From positions 91,042,421-91,106,420 of the forward strand of contig CM062820.1 in the NCBI GenBank assembly GCA_031772625.1: a stretch of DNA of 64,000 nucleotides, read 5' to 3'. This document shows, piece by piece, positions 21,690 through 33,117 of this stretch; position 1 is the first letter of the stretch, and each line of letters opens with the position of its first letter. The notes beneath the pieces were generated by a model. That model had not been told where the DNA came from. It did no database searches and worked only from the letters and a program-made list of their open reading frames with translations. Source of the DNA: Pinus tabuliformis (Eukaryota > Streptophyta > Pinopsida > Pinales > Pinaceae). The position numbers and the translations under genes were made by a program.

Positions 21690-22549
21690 AAGGTAGTTGA
21701 CGATACAGTCATCCAAGTGTGTTTCATTGATATAATGTTTTTAGTGCACAAGTGTTGGGAGGTAAGACGAGAGGTAAGAACCTGCACATCGCTCTAACAT
21801 ACTTGGGTGGGCTCATCGCTGTGATCAGTAGGACATTTAGGGTGTGTGAAATCTTTGGATTTTCTTTAGACGTATTTTTAGCTTTACAGGCGTTGGGCGG
21901 TAAGACGAGAGGTAAGAACCTACGCATCGCTCTAATATAGTTGAGTGGGCTCACCACTATAGAAGTTGAGACACTTAGGGTGTGAAATAAAAACACATAG
22001 GGTCCATGTGTAAGGTGTAGGAGTAGCAGAGATACCAAAACACAACCACTCCAATAAATCACAGGAAAAACGGGTCATTAAAGGAACAAGAAGAGCGCAG
22101 ATTTGGGGAGAAAGACATTTATTCAGGAACTAATCTCAAAAGCAGAGAAAGAACAGTCAAATTCACAGAGGGATACAAGGAAAATAGGGCCATAAAAAGT
22201 TTTTACCCCCATAACAAGGCCAAGAGCATCTGGTTCCTCTATCTCCGAACCTCATCATCCTCAAAATAGTGTTCCCGCTCCCAAAACCATAGGCTTAATT
22301 CAAGAACATTAGTGGAGAACTAATGGTCGGGACTTTAGGTTTGATTGCCAAGGGGAAACTAGTAGGGAACACCAAGGGCCTGGATCAGAAAAGCATTCAT
22401 TTACTTATCAATATCGAGATTCGGGTAGCACAGTGAAACATCCAGCCTCGGAGTAGCCTTAGCTATCATCTCACAAATCTTCATCCACGGGACAGTCACC
22501 TAAACGATCTGAAGGAGACTCATCACAGCAAGAGTCAGGAGGATCAACA
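21690..22549 (+). promoter_or_regulatory. El-4 leader with duplicated splice-donor segment
   Basis: A stretch of about 138 bp is tandemly duplicated (from 21752 and 21890). Each unit has GTTGGG(A/C)GGTAAGACGAGAGG and then GGTAAGAACCT with GT at 21774 and 21912. The second unit is preceded by TTTTTAGCTTTACAG, an acceptor-like string. The rest, to the gag ATG at 22550, contains stops in all frames and no domain. Confidence 0.6.
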
Positions 22550-24186
22550 ATGGAGGACAACAATAACAATAACAACAACAAAACAAATTCCACCATTACT
22601 ACCTTTGAGTTCCCAATAAGTGATATAAGGGGCGAAGCTCCCATGAAAAACATTCCTTTGCCGACTCTTCCATCTTTTCAAGGAATGACTGTAGAAGACC
22701 CTGACACCTTCTCGTTTGAATTTGATGTCTTGTGCAAGAGCTATGGTTATACTTCAGATGCTCAAAATCTGAAATTGTTCCCTACTACTCTAAAAGGAGC
22801 AGCACTGAGATGGTTTATGGGACTAGGCTCTGCTACTATTCGGACATGGGGCGACATGAAAGAAACATTCCTATCCAAGTATCAAGACTATTGTCAGACC
22901 ATGGACTTGAGGGAAGAAATATTTAGGATGACACAGAAGGAGGAAGAAATCTTGGAGGATTATGTGGAACAATTCCATTATAACTTGCAGAGATCTAAAC
23001 ATAGTGATTTAGATCCATAAATCTTGAAGACCATATTCATAAGAGGAATGAGAGATGATTGCCTTAATACCCTGAATATATTAGGGAAGGGAGACATGTC
23101 TCAGGAATCATTTGATGATATAATAAATCTTTGCATAAGATGCGTGAGAGGGTCGTCGAGAGGGAGAAGCATGGTACGGGATGCCTCTGTCAGAATACAG
23201 AAATATGCAAACGGAGGTGTGCCTAGGGCTGAGATTGGAAATTTGTTCGAGAACCTTAAAACTAATCTCCTCAGTACCTTGTCTGCTCAAATAACAATGG
23301 CACAAGTAAAGAAAGCATAGGATGAAGCTGATACAGCTTTAGTTGTGTTATGCCCAAAATGCAGGGAGAAGCATTCCCTAAAGGAATGAAGAGTAAACAA
23401 CATTAGCTTGTGCAACATTTGTGATCTAGAGAATTCTACAGGCCATTGCCCGGAGCTTCCCAGACTGAAAGCGATGCTCAAAGAAACAAGCGAGGAAGTT
23501 CAATCTTGTTATTTCATTGGATCCAGGAAACCATGGCAACCATGACCCCCGAGTATGTCTCAAGACTTCTCTTCTTTTAATCCATGGAATAATACATATA
23601 ATGCTCAACAATTCTCGTGGCAGTATTCTACTCCTTCTCCAGCACAGTTTCCTTCACCTTGGAACCAATGGTCTCCCTCTCCACCTTTCCAATACCCTCC
23701 ATCTCAACCATATCCTTGGACTCAGAATTGGAGAGGAAATTCCCTAGGTCCAGCCCCTCCTGCAATGCAAATGAAACAAAAGTTACAACTACCACCTCTT
23801 CAAACACCTACTGCTACACCTCTTATATGACCCCAATTACCTATGCAACCTAATCCTAACCCAAACAATAAGGCAACCCAGAACATTGAGGCCCCAACTA
23901 CCTTTCAGACTTATTATATCACTCCTGTCAGATGTAACGAAATTCATATTCAGTTAGGGAAAGTGATTAACCCAAAACACTCTCCTATTATCACTGAAGA
24001 AGAGTGTGAGTCACCCAGAGAAGATACCACATATCTTGAAGTTGTTGTCACACTTGTAACATCTAACTCGGGAAGTACTATTGCGCCTGTAACAAACAAT
24101 TCGAGTAAAGTTGATACACCTATAACAACTTATTCGACTATGATAACTAAGGATACTCTGTATCCCCAAAGATTAGCGAAGTTGGG
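22550..24186 (+). pseudogene. El-4 gag
   Basis: ATG at 22550 opens with an Asn run. The Retrotrans_gag core is at about 22790-22970 (ALRWFMGLGSA, FLSKYQDYC). The same frame continues to 24186 through stops at 23018, 23318, 23387 (a Cys position in the zinc knuckle CPKCREKHSLKE), 23543 and 23828. A second Cys/His cluster (CNICDLENSTGHC) and a Pro/Gln/Trp-rich linker follow, as in El-1. It lacks the long N-terminal extension of El-1 gag, or that part has decayed in the leader. Confidence 0.83.
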
Positions 24187-25130
24187 ATGACTTCAAAACT
24201 AGAATTTGATTTCCTTAGGGAGTTGAAAATTTTACACATACGGATTACTCTACTACAAGCTATTAAAGATGTACCTATCTATGCAAAAACAGTAAGAGAC
24301 CTATGCGTTAAAAAACCTAGGAGGAATCCTAAGGACCCCGCTACTATTCATGTGATGGGAAAGTTGTCTGAATTGATGACTGATCAGCCTCTCTTAACCA
24401 AATATAACGATCCAGGAAATCCCACGGTCATTATTTACATCGACGACAAACCCACTACTAATACATTGATTGATTTAGGGGCAACCATTAATGTATGAAT
24501 AAGGATATCTTCACCACCTTGGGGTTGCATGGACTAAGACACACACCTACAGTGTTGGAATTAGTAGACAGGTCCCGTTTCAAACCTGAGGGGTGGTTAG
24601 AAGACGTAGTGATCATAGTGGATTCCTGGAGATATCCAACTGACTTCCTTATTTTACAAACTAAATCAAACCTAGGGGGGCATCCTTTTATTCCAGGAAG
24701 GCCTTAGCTAGCCACTGCAAATGCATTCATAGGATGCAGGTCTAGGTCTATGATAATTTCATATGGCTAGGCCACAAAGAACCTTGGTCTTTAACCCCTA
24801 GCAAAACCAAGTATGGAATTGGGAAACCCCTTGTGGGATGAATTCAAACCCGAGTTGGATTACTCCCAGCCACTTCTCACCCTTGGGAAAGCCCAATACT
24901 TCAAGGATGAGACAAAATATGATACGATAAATGGTTTTATTAGTAATTCACTTTCTGTTACTTCTATTGAGGACTTGGGGGAGGAAGACGGCGTAGAAGA
25001 CTTGAGCTTTGAATATATGAAGGTCACTCCAAACATCAACAATAGTCTAGTTGAAATAGAACCAGGTAAATATCTAAATGTCAATCCAAACCTGACTGTT
25101 GAGCAAAGCATATTGTTGTTATAGCTATTA
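24187..25130 (+). pseudogene. El-4 protease region
   Basis: Frame 24187-24498 carries IYAKTVRDLCVKKPRRN (shared with El-1) and the active site NTLIDLGATIN. A frameshift at about 24495 leads to the rest (VLELVDRS, GGHPFIPGRP) with stops at 24705 and 24765-24795. The acidic linker to RT ends with LVEIEPGKYLNVNPN, matching El-1 (VEIEPGKTLNINAN). Confidence 0.82.
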
Positions 25131-27890
25131 CAGAAGTAAAAAAAGGTGTTTGCATGGGATTATACAGATATGAAAGGGATCCATCCCATCTTGTGCACTC
25201 ACCACATCTATTTAAAGGATGGTTGCAATCCAGTTAGACAACCGCAACAACGCATGAACCCTGGACTAAAGGAGGTAGTGAAAGAAGAACTGTAGAAACT
25301 ATTGAATGCCAACTTCATTTATCCAATTTCTGATAGTGAATGGGTATCCCCATTTGTCATCATCCCTAAAAAGAACGACAAGTGGAGATTTTGTGTAGAT
25401 TATAGAGAACTCAACAAAGCCACTCAAAAGGACCATTTCCCTCTGCCATTTATAGACCAGGTCCTTGATACCCTATCCAGGAAGATTTTTTTTCATTTTT
25501 AGATGGGTTTAGTGGTTGCAATCAGATACAAATTGCCACGGAAGACCAGGATAAAATGAATTTTACCTGCCCTTGGAGAACCTTCACATACTGGGTTCTT
25601 CCTTTTAGACTCTGTAATGCGGCAACAACTTTCCAAAGGGAAATACTAGGAATTTTCTCGGATCTATTGAATGATTGTCTAGAAATATTCATGGATGACA
25701 TTACACCTTACGATGATGCCTTTGAAACAACATTAGTTAATTTAGAAAAAATATTAGAACAATGTGTGCAGACTAATGTTGCTTTGAGTACTGTAAAGTG
25801 TCACATGATGATGAATGAAGGGATTGTGCTGGGACATCTTATTTTTGTTGACGGAATTAAAGTAGACCCTGCTAAGATAGAGGTAATCTTGAAAATTCCA
25901 ATTCCCAAGACACAGAAAGAGGTACGTATATTTTTGGGTCATGCAAGGTACTATAGGAGGTTTATAGAATTTTTTTCAAAGATTTCATCTCCTTTATTCT
26001 CCTTAATTACGAAGGATGTGGAATTTGCATGGACAAGGAAGTGCGAGCAGGCCTTTATGGAATTAAAAAACTGTGTATCAGCAGCTCTTGTCTTGCAAGG
26101 ACTGAACTGGAGTCTGTCATTTCACATAGCTACAGATGCATCTGATACTATTGTGGGAGTTGTTTTGGGCCAGCTGGAGGACAGAAAGTCATATGCTATC
26201 TATTACATAAGCAAGAACTTGACTCCAGCTGAACTCAATTACACAGTGACAGAAAAAGAGTTCCTTGTGATAGTGCATGCCATCAACAAATTTCAACACT
26301 ACATCACATGATATCAAGTGTTTGTACACACTGACCACTTTACCATTCACTTTTTAATGAATAAACCAGTCACTAATGGTAGGATTACACGGTGGTTATT
26401 GTTGTTACAGGAATTTGATATAACAATCCTAGATAAACCTGGGAAAGATAATGTAGTGGTTGATTTTCTTTCTAGGCTAACTGTTGGTGATAAATGCATG
26501 CCTATTAAAGATTCTTTTCTTGATGAATACCTTTTCGCTATTTCAACTAGCTCACCGTGGTATGCAGACATAACTAATTATCTTGTTGTAGGAAAATTTC
26601 CATAATACCTATCCTCCAGAAAAAGAGAAGAATTGTCCAACAAAATGTTAGATATTCGTGGATTGAGGGAAATCTCTATCACACTAGGCCAGACCATCAG
26701 ATCAGGTGTTGTGTGAGGGAGGATGAAATTTTTTGATATCCTTAGAGCTTGTCACAAGGATCCTTGCGGAGGACACTCTGCAAATAAGAGGACAGGTTAC
26801 AAGGTGCTCTTAACAAGATATTATTGGCCCACAATATTTTAGGATGCTAAGAAATTCGTGAAGAGATGTGACAACTTCCAGAGAATGGGTCAACCACTCC
26901 AATCAGACGAGATGTCGTTACAACCTCAAAAAGTTTTAGAGCCATTTGAGAAATGGGCCCTAGATTTTGTAGGACCAATTAACCCTTCGTTTGAGCAAAA
27001 GTCCTACATCTTGGTCTGCACAAACTATGTCACAAAATGGGTTGAGGCAAAAGCATTAACCAGAGCCACAAAGCAGGTTGTTTTAGAATTTTTGTTTGAA
27101 GACATTTTGGTTCGCTTTGGGGTACCCAAAGAAATAGTGACAGATGGAGGGCCTCAATTCACATCTCATTTGATTTAGAAGCTAGTTGAAATATACATAA
27201 TCTATCATAGGATTACTTCGCCTTATCATTCACAAGCAAATAGCCAAGTGGAGAGCACCAACAAGGTTATTGAGGAAATTCTTACCAAGATTGTGGCCAA
27301 CTAAAAAGGAATTAGGCTGATAAACTTCCATAGGCGTTGTGGGCATATAGGACTACATGGAGGAATACTACAAGATTCTCACCATACGAATTAGTGTATG
27401 GTAAAAATCATTTATTTCCCATAGAGTTTGAAATCAAGACATTAAGAACAACGCTACAGGTGAACTTGGATATGGAAACAACACAGGATCAACGATTGAA
27501 TCATCTCAACGAGCTAGATGAGAAAAGGCTAGCTGTTATTCAGCAAACAAACATCATTCATTTGCAAAGGGCTAAGTGGCATGATAGATTCATTAAAAAG
27601 AAGAAATTTCAAAAACGAGATTGGGCTCTATTATATGATTCAAGATTCAAGGACTTCAAGGGGAAGCTCTGCACCAGGTGGCTAGGTCCTTATGAAGTTG
27701 ACACAGTCTTTGACAATGGGTTGTGAATTTAGTTTCCATCGACAGTGTTAGGACACCATTACTCACTAATTGGCATCGTTTTCTGTTATATCACAAACCC
27801 GCTTCAAAGAATTCATTCATCAACGTTGTGACAAATTCTGACCTTCAGATTACAGGGGAAGGGGAAAATTCTCATGTGCTGCCAAATTCT
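25131..27890 (+). pseudogene. El-4 pol: RT, RNase H, integrase
   Basis: RT motifs are WRFCVDYREL and FIDQVLDTL, then a frameshift near 25490, then FMDD at about 25690. RNase H is at about 26130-26480 (ATDASDTIVGVVL, TEKEFLVI). The integrase zinc region (26740-26890) is frameshifted, and its last Cys pair reads CDNFQ. The core has DFVGPI, TDGGPQF and SQVESTNK. The C-terminus has RWLGPYEV, and a shift near 27720 lets similarity run to about 27890. Stops lie at 25293, 26309, 26603, 27176 and 27301 among others. It matches El-1 pol block by block. Confidence 0.85.
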
Positions 27891-27953
27891 TAATTCTCTA
27901 ATAAGTGTAACAGTCGAAAACCAACTTTTGTTGGCATCTATTACACCCAGCCA

Positions 27954-27991
<38 letters not shown>

Positions 27992-28863
27992 AAAATATGT
28001 AAATAAGAATATGATAGTGAAAACCTCTTATAGGGGCACAGGCAAACAAATTATGACAGTTGAAAACCAACATGTGACAGTTGTTACACGTTTTTTCTTT
28101 CTGTAACAACATCATTTATCTCATGCACATCTTACAATATGTTGTTAGAAGTTTTTAGTATTTTATCATTCTTTTCAAATTTTTGTAAGTACCCATAAAG
28201 AGTAGTGTAAATAAGAAATTGTTGTAGAAATAGTGTTAGCAATTGTATTTATTGTTACATGTGTAATAGCTGACAACTTGCAGTAGCGACCCAGGCGAAA
28301 TCGTCTGCCACAATAAATAGCATTCATCAGCATCATGCTACAGGAGCAATTGACACAACTAGCACGTCACCGCTGGAATTAATTATATCGTTGGTACCTT
28401 TTTGCCAGTCCCTTTTTGCCACATCACCTCAAGTACGTCACGCAAAAGGTATATCGCTTTTTCCCTCTATTTAACAATTATGGAAATTAATATGGCACCT
28501 TCTTTGATGGTCGAGGACGGTTGTTGCATTAAACTCGGGGGGAGGGCGAATCATTTCGCAATCTGTGATTTCAAACTAAAATTAAAAACGACAATCATGT
28601 AATCATTATTAAACCTTGCCATTATTGTTATCTCTTTATGCCAATCATGCCAAGGACTAAATTGCATTTAAAGCCAGACCTCCATGATCTAGGATCAATA
28701 ATGAGATCACAACATGTGCAGTACGATCCCCCTGACCTAAAATTCTTTCTTTTATTGCCTACTTCACTACCCTAATATCAACCTTAGCGAAGCATTGCAC
28801 CCTCATTTCAAAATTCTCAGAGGAAGAACAGAGAGAACACAAAGTGCAGTAACTGAAACAGAA
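27891..28863 (+). other. Noncoding region between El-4 pol and aORF
   Basis: I do not find the GGTCTCATCAAGAGCC block of El-1/El-7 here. It contains a TG microsatellite (27959-27987) and two copies of CAG(T)YGAAAACCAAC at about 27912 and 28057 bracketing it. An acceptor-like TTCAAAATTCTCAG ends at 28820, 43 bases before the aORF ATG, with another CAG at 28848. The short ORF at 28402-28602 has no recognisable content. Confidence 0.5.
27959..27987 (+). repeat. (TG)n microsatellite
   Basis: About 14 TG units in the El-4 noncoding region. Confidence 0.95.
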
Positions 28864-28873
28864 ATGGGAGGAG
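28864..28873 (+). pseudogene. El-4 aORF, first ten bases
   Basis: ATGGGAGGAG is the start of the extra ORF (compare ATGGGAGGAAG at 8785 in El-1). El-5 is inserted after the third codon; the reading resumes at 36502. Confidence 0.7.
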
Positions 28874-29908
28874 TGTTATAGATCCATTTGCGCACATCAC
28901 TCCCATCATCCAGATCAATGTTTTAGGGTTCATCAAACCCTAATTTCAGTTGCTACATGCCCTAAACAAGTAACCCTTTTGAATGCCTACTTCCCAAACA
29001 GTTTCATGACATGAAGACATCCGGAAATGACCTCTAAAGGGACCAGTGCAGGTAGGCCCATGTAAGGGTGTGCTGCAGAGCAGTTGAGTCCATGCCAGGG
29101 TGCTCTGCAGAGCACTTAGGCCCTCTTTCACTGCGCTAGGCAAGATTGAGTTAAATTCACATAGGGTTTGTGGAATATTCTTATCTCTTGGAGTCATCTG
29201 GAAGTTTCCCTCACTTATCAACTCATATGAGGTCGAAAATGGATGAGGAATGAGTTAAGATGCATCCTATCCTCTCATCCCTTCCTCCATGGAACTAATT
29301 CTAAGTATGGAAGGCCAATCAATACCCCCATTTATGACATAACCTCCTTCATCGTCCTATAAATTGAACACTCATATAAGTGATCAGGGGCTAGACTTTG
29401 ATGATTGTAAGAAGATAATGTTAGTTTGAGAATTGAGACTATTGTAAGTGTCATTATGTTGCCGGATTGTCATGCTTATGATGTGATGTGGATGGAACCA
29501 AACCTGGAGGAGTGACTTTGAATCAGGCTTCATGGTTGTAATTCCTCCTTATATTCAATAAAGTATTTGAACCTTTTTCCCATATGCTTATCTTGTTATA
29601 TGATGCTTATATGTGTGAATTTATCTGATTCCATTTACTTGTATTCAATAGATCTTTTGCTTTGATCGGTTCTTTGTCTTCTGTTGATGTTTACAAGTAC
29701 TTCTCAAGCGTGTTAAGTATGGGAAGGAGTGACAGGATCGATACAAAGGAGACAAGAGGAAAGCGAAACTACAAGTAGGTCTTCTCATCTTCTTTGTCTT
29801 ATCTATTGCTTATAGGAAAATGCTAAAGTGCTTTAAATTGTTTTTCTAGATATGGATACTTATCTAGGGAATTAGTATTTATCCATAGATACCAAATTCT
29901 CCAAAACA
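28874..29908 (+). repeat. El-5 5' LTR
   Basis: From TGTTATAGATCC to TCCAAAACA. TATA box TATAAAT at 29358-29364 (35951-35957 in the partner). It contains the 16-bp palindrome at 29100-29115. Confidence 0.92.
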
Positions 29909-29911
29909 AAT

Positions 29912-29928
29912 TGGCAACTCTGCTGGGG
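29912..29928 (+). other. El-5 primer-binding site
   Basis: TGGCAACTCTGCTGGGG starts three bases after the LTR. The tRNA partner was not assigned. Confidence 0.75.
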
Positions 29929-31320
29929 ACGATCATCATTCCAAGTAGCTTATCCACATCCTAGGACACTCTAGCAGACCTTACTTCCTTTCATTGATTG
30001 TATTTTAGCCTTGTTGAAGTGTTATTTGGTCAAAAATTGAGGTTAGATGACTCTTGAGTGGCCTCTCAGGAATCAGCGCAGGCTTGGTCAGGGGACAGTG
30101 CTCTGCAGAGCACCCTTGAGCGAGAGACACTACTCTTTAGCGCAGTTAGGCCCTCTTTGACCTGTGTTGATCCACCTTAGGGAAAATTTTCACCTTTGGA
30201 TTGGGTTTTTTCTCCAAATTTCCTTATGTTTATGCTTGCTGAAAGATCAATGATTGTAGTATGTCTCTGAAATCAACTTGTATTTCCTCTTTCCAGCACT
30301 ACTTTGACATGATTGATTAATGTTTCTTAAATGATTTCTTTGTCATTATCAATTCATCGTCAAATTTAGATTATATTCGATTAATCTTTGTTCGAAAGAA
30401 AGTGTCGTAAAAGTCTTCTTTTCCTTCGAAACTGAACTGTTGTAAAGTCTTCATTCTTATAAAAAGATTGATTGATTGTATGTGCATTAGTTTCCTTTTT
30501 GTTGATCATAACATTAAGGGATTCAAAAATAAAAACTTGCATCATTCATATTGTAGTTTGTGAATGCTTGAAAGGAATAGCTAGGGAAATTGCATTAGAT
30601 GTGCTCTTTGCTCTTTGTCAAAGATCTTATTGCTCTATCCCTACTAGCTAAGGTTTTCATTGTTCAATTGAATGAAAATAATGCTTATCATATTAGTTGC
30701 ATTTTAGGAATTGAAAACATACATCACGTGGTGAACCTTGAAAGGCAAATTCTAAAGAAGATCAACTTAAAATTTATCTGAATTTACCTAATGGAGCATT
30801 GTCACCTAACGAAAAACATTTAGTGGTTCTAGGCTAGAGACGTGTTCCGACATCGTAAAACAAAGCAGTTGTTGCTAACTTGTCTGCAATACATCCTGAG
30901 TGTGATACCTCATTCCACGTACGTGAGTATATCGTAGCTCATCCACGTACCTTCGGGTATATAGGGCGGTGTTACAGTACGTAAAGTATATGGGAATGCT
31001 CTCACTGTGCGGTTTTGCATTAGACAACGCTTATACGGATTGGGCCTCCACGTACTTTCGGGTATATATGGGAGGACAACACTAGGTTGCTATCCATCCT
31101 TAGGTAATCGAGTCAGCCGCCTTGTACACTATGATACGCTGAACACAAAATTCAAGGAGATTGTTTGCTCGTACTTCTTGGTTCACCAGGAGGTATTCTA
31201 CAATTCACAGTTGCTTGGTAAACCTTTTGCCTAGATTATACCTCTTTTGTTTTGTTATGTTATTTTCATTAAAATAAAATTAATTAACCGCAGATAACAT
31301 CCTCCATGCTCGCTCCCTAG
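29929..31320 (+). other. El-5 leader
   Basis: Long untranslated leader. At 30055-30165 it repeats LTR-like text, including the palindrome GTGCTCTGCAGAGCAC (30098-30113) and TTAGGCCCTCTTT. At 30915-31075 CCACGTAC and CGGGTATATA recur two or three times. No coding signal. Confidence 0.55.
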
Positions 31321-32070
31321 TTGATCTTAGGTAAAGACATATCGCAACAACTTCGGAGTCCACCAATCAAGGAATTCCTTTTGATAGGAATCTTAGTCCT
31401 TTTCCTCCTTTTGGAAATATTGGTGCTCCTTATATGGCTACATTGTCCCTTCCAGGATTTACCATTGGCTTGCCAGTATGGTTGTTTTCAACCTCCTTGG
31501 TTCAAAATGTCGTGATTTCTACGCAATCGAGTACTCCTCCAAGTGGACAAAATCAACCTCCAATTGATCCTAAAGTTGACCCTTTGCCTTCTTCCTTGGT
31601 TGTTTCTTCGTCCCCTTCTTCCTCTTCGCTTGGTGAAAGTATTGGTACTAGTAACCAGGTCACTAAGAAGAAGAAGAAATGGAAGAAGAAGAAGAAGAAG
31701 CAAATTCAGCAGAGGGGCAACCAAGCAACCATTGCTTTGAATGCAATATCTGATGAGAAACCGTTCATCAAGCCTCACAAGTTTGATATCCATGCAAACT
31801 TTGTGCGAGAGACCATCATCTTCGAAATTGTCCTGATATTCCTCAGATGTTAGAAGAATGGTGTTCTCGTTCACATCATCCTGTGTCATCAACTTCTGGA
31901 GATCATGCTGGTGACACACCATCAACTAGTGGTAGTAAAGTTCATGGAAATAAGGGTAAAGTTAAGTTTCCATGTAGGTTATGTGAAGGGAATCACCCCA
32001 TTCACTTTTGTCCCTATCTGGATGAAGCCAAAAAAGTGTTGGATAACCGTCCTGCTTCTCCGCAGTGACT
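31321..32070 (+). pseudogene. El-5 gag-like ORF with zinc knuckle
   Basis: Open stretches 31434-31853 and 31847-32068 join after a frameshift near 31830. The first has a Ser/Pro-rich segment and a Lys-rich run (about residues 78-95), possibly RNA-binding. The second has a zinc-knuckle-like CRLCEGNHPIHFC (CX2CX4HX3C) followed by a helix-forming tail (DEAKKVLD). No capsid-type core such as that of El-1 or El-7 is seen. The role as a Gag-like RNA-binding protein is inferred from position and the Cys/His motif. Confidence 0.65.
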
Positions 32071-33117
32071 TCCATCTCGTTACAGGAGACTAGACTATCC
32101 CTTAATCCTTCACTAGTTGATAAAGTGATTGACCCAAATCAACCGTCGGTCAAACCCACTCTCTCTGAATGTGAAGCCCATGAGTCTATACCTGACCAAT
32201 CATAGGTCGAGGAAAAAATTGACCCGATTTCACCTTAAGTTAATTGTACCTTTTCCGAAGAGAGTAAATATGATACCACTCAGGTTCTTTTTGTTTCTTT
32301 AGATTATAATGAGCTTGGAGACAACCCTCCTGTTCCATCAAGATAGGAGGAAAATCCTCTCGCTCTTGTAACACAAGGGGATAATACTCTCGTTTCTACG
32401 GTACCCCCTCCAAGTAGTCTAGTCACTTCCTTCGATTGGAATCGACTGGTAGGATGTCGTCTTCCTTCTTATATGCCTTTCCAGATCATAGTATAGGTTT
32501 GTAATATGATTGTATCTGGCACTATTATAGATGAAGGTTCATCTGTGAGTATCCTTTCCTCCACTGCTTAGCAAGTGCTCGGTTTGCCGCCGCTTGTGCC
32601 TGTTACCCATAATCTGTTGGATTTTAATAGAGGAACCAGTCAACCATTAGGGATCCTTCCTCGGTTACCTATTACTTTGGGAGGAAAAATTGTTTATCTC
32701 AATGTGATGGTAGCCCCAGGCCCTTTAGATTATAATTTACTTCTTGGGCGTGACTATGTTTATGATATGGGAGCTATTGTTTCAACACTCTTTCGAGTGA
32801 TTTTTTTCCCGCATGAAGGCAGAATTGTCACCGTTGACCAGTGTTCATTTCCTGGTCCAAATATGGCTTCTAGTCAACCATCTTCCCTAAATGGTCTTTT
32901 TGTACCAATGGTATCATCCCCGCCATGGGTTAATTATGTGGCAACCCGTTCCATGGCTACATCAACTGACGATCAATTTAGTGATGTTGTACATTATGTA
33001 CTGGGGGCATTGGAACCAGATCTCTCTAATGGATTCCTTGCTACGGATCCCTTCCAAAGCATTGTTCTCCCATCTGATGAGAACCTCTTGGAAGTCATGA
33101 CATCTTATGAGTCGTGA
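32071..33117 (+). pseudogene. El-5 retropepsin-like protein
   Basis: In the frame of the 180-codon stretch 32575-33117, upstream sequence reads on through several stops (for example 32571) back to about 32075. The protease signature is SGTIIDEGSSVSIL at about 32515-32560 (Asp-Glu-Gly-Ser), followed by LPITLGGK and DYNLLLGRDYVYDMGA, a wording known from other plant retroelements without RT. The acidic tail ends at the TGA at 33115. No RT follows. Confidence 0.7.

Noticed and set aside
28946-29221. Minus-strand ORF repeated at 35571-35753
   Set aside because: It recurs only because both lie in the El-5 LTRs.
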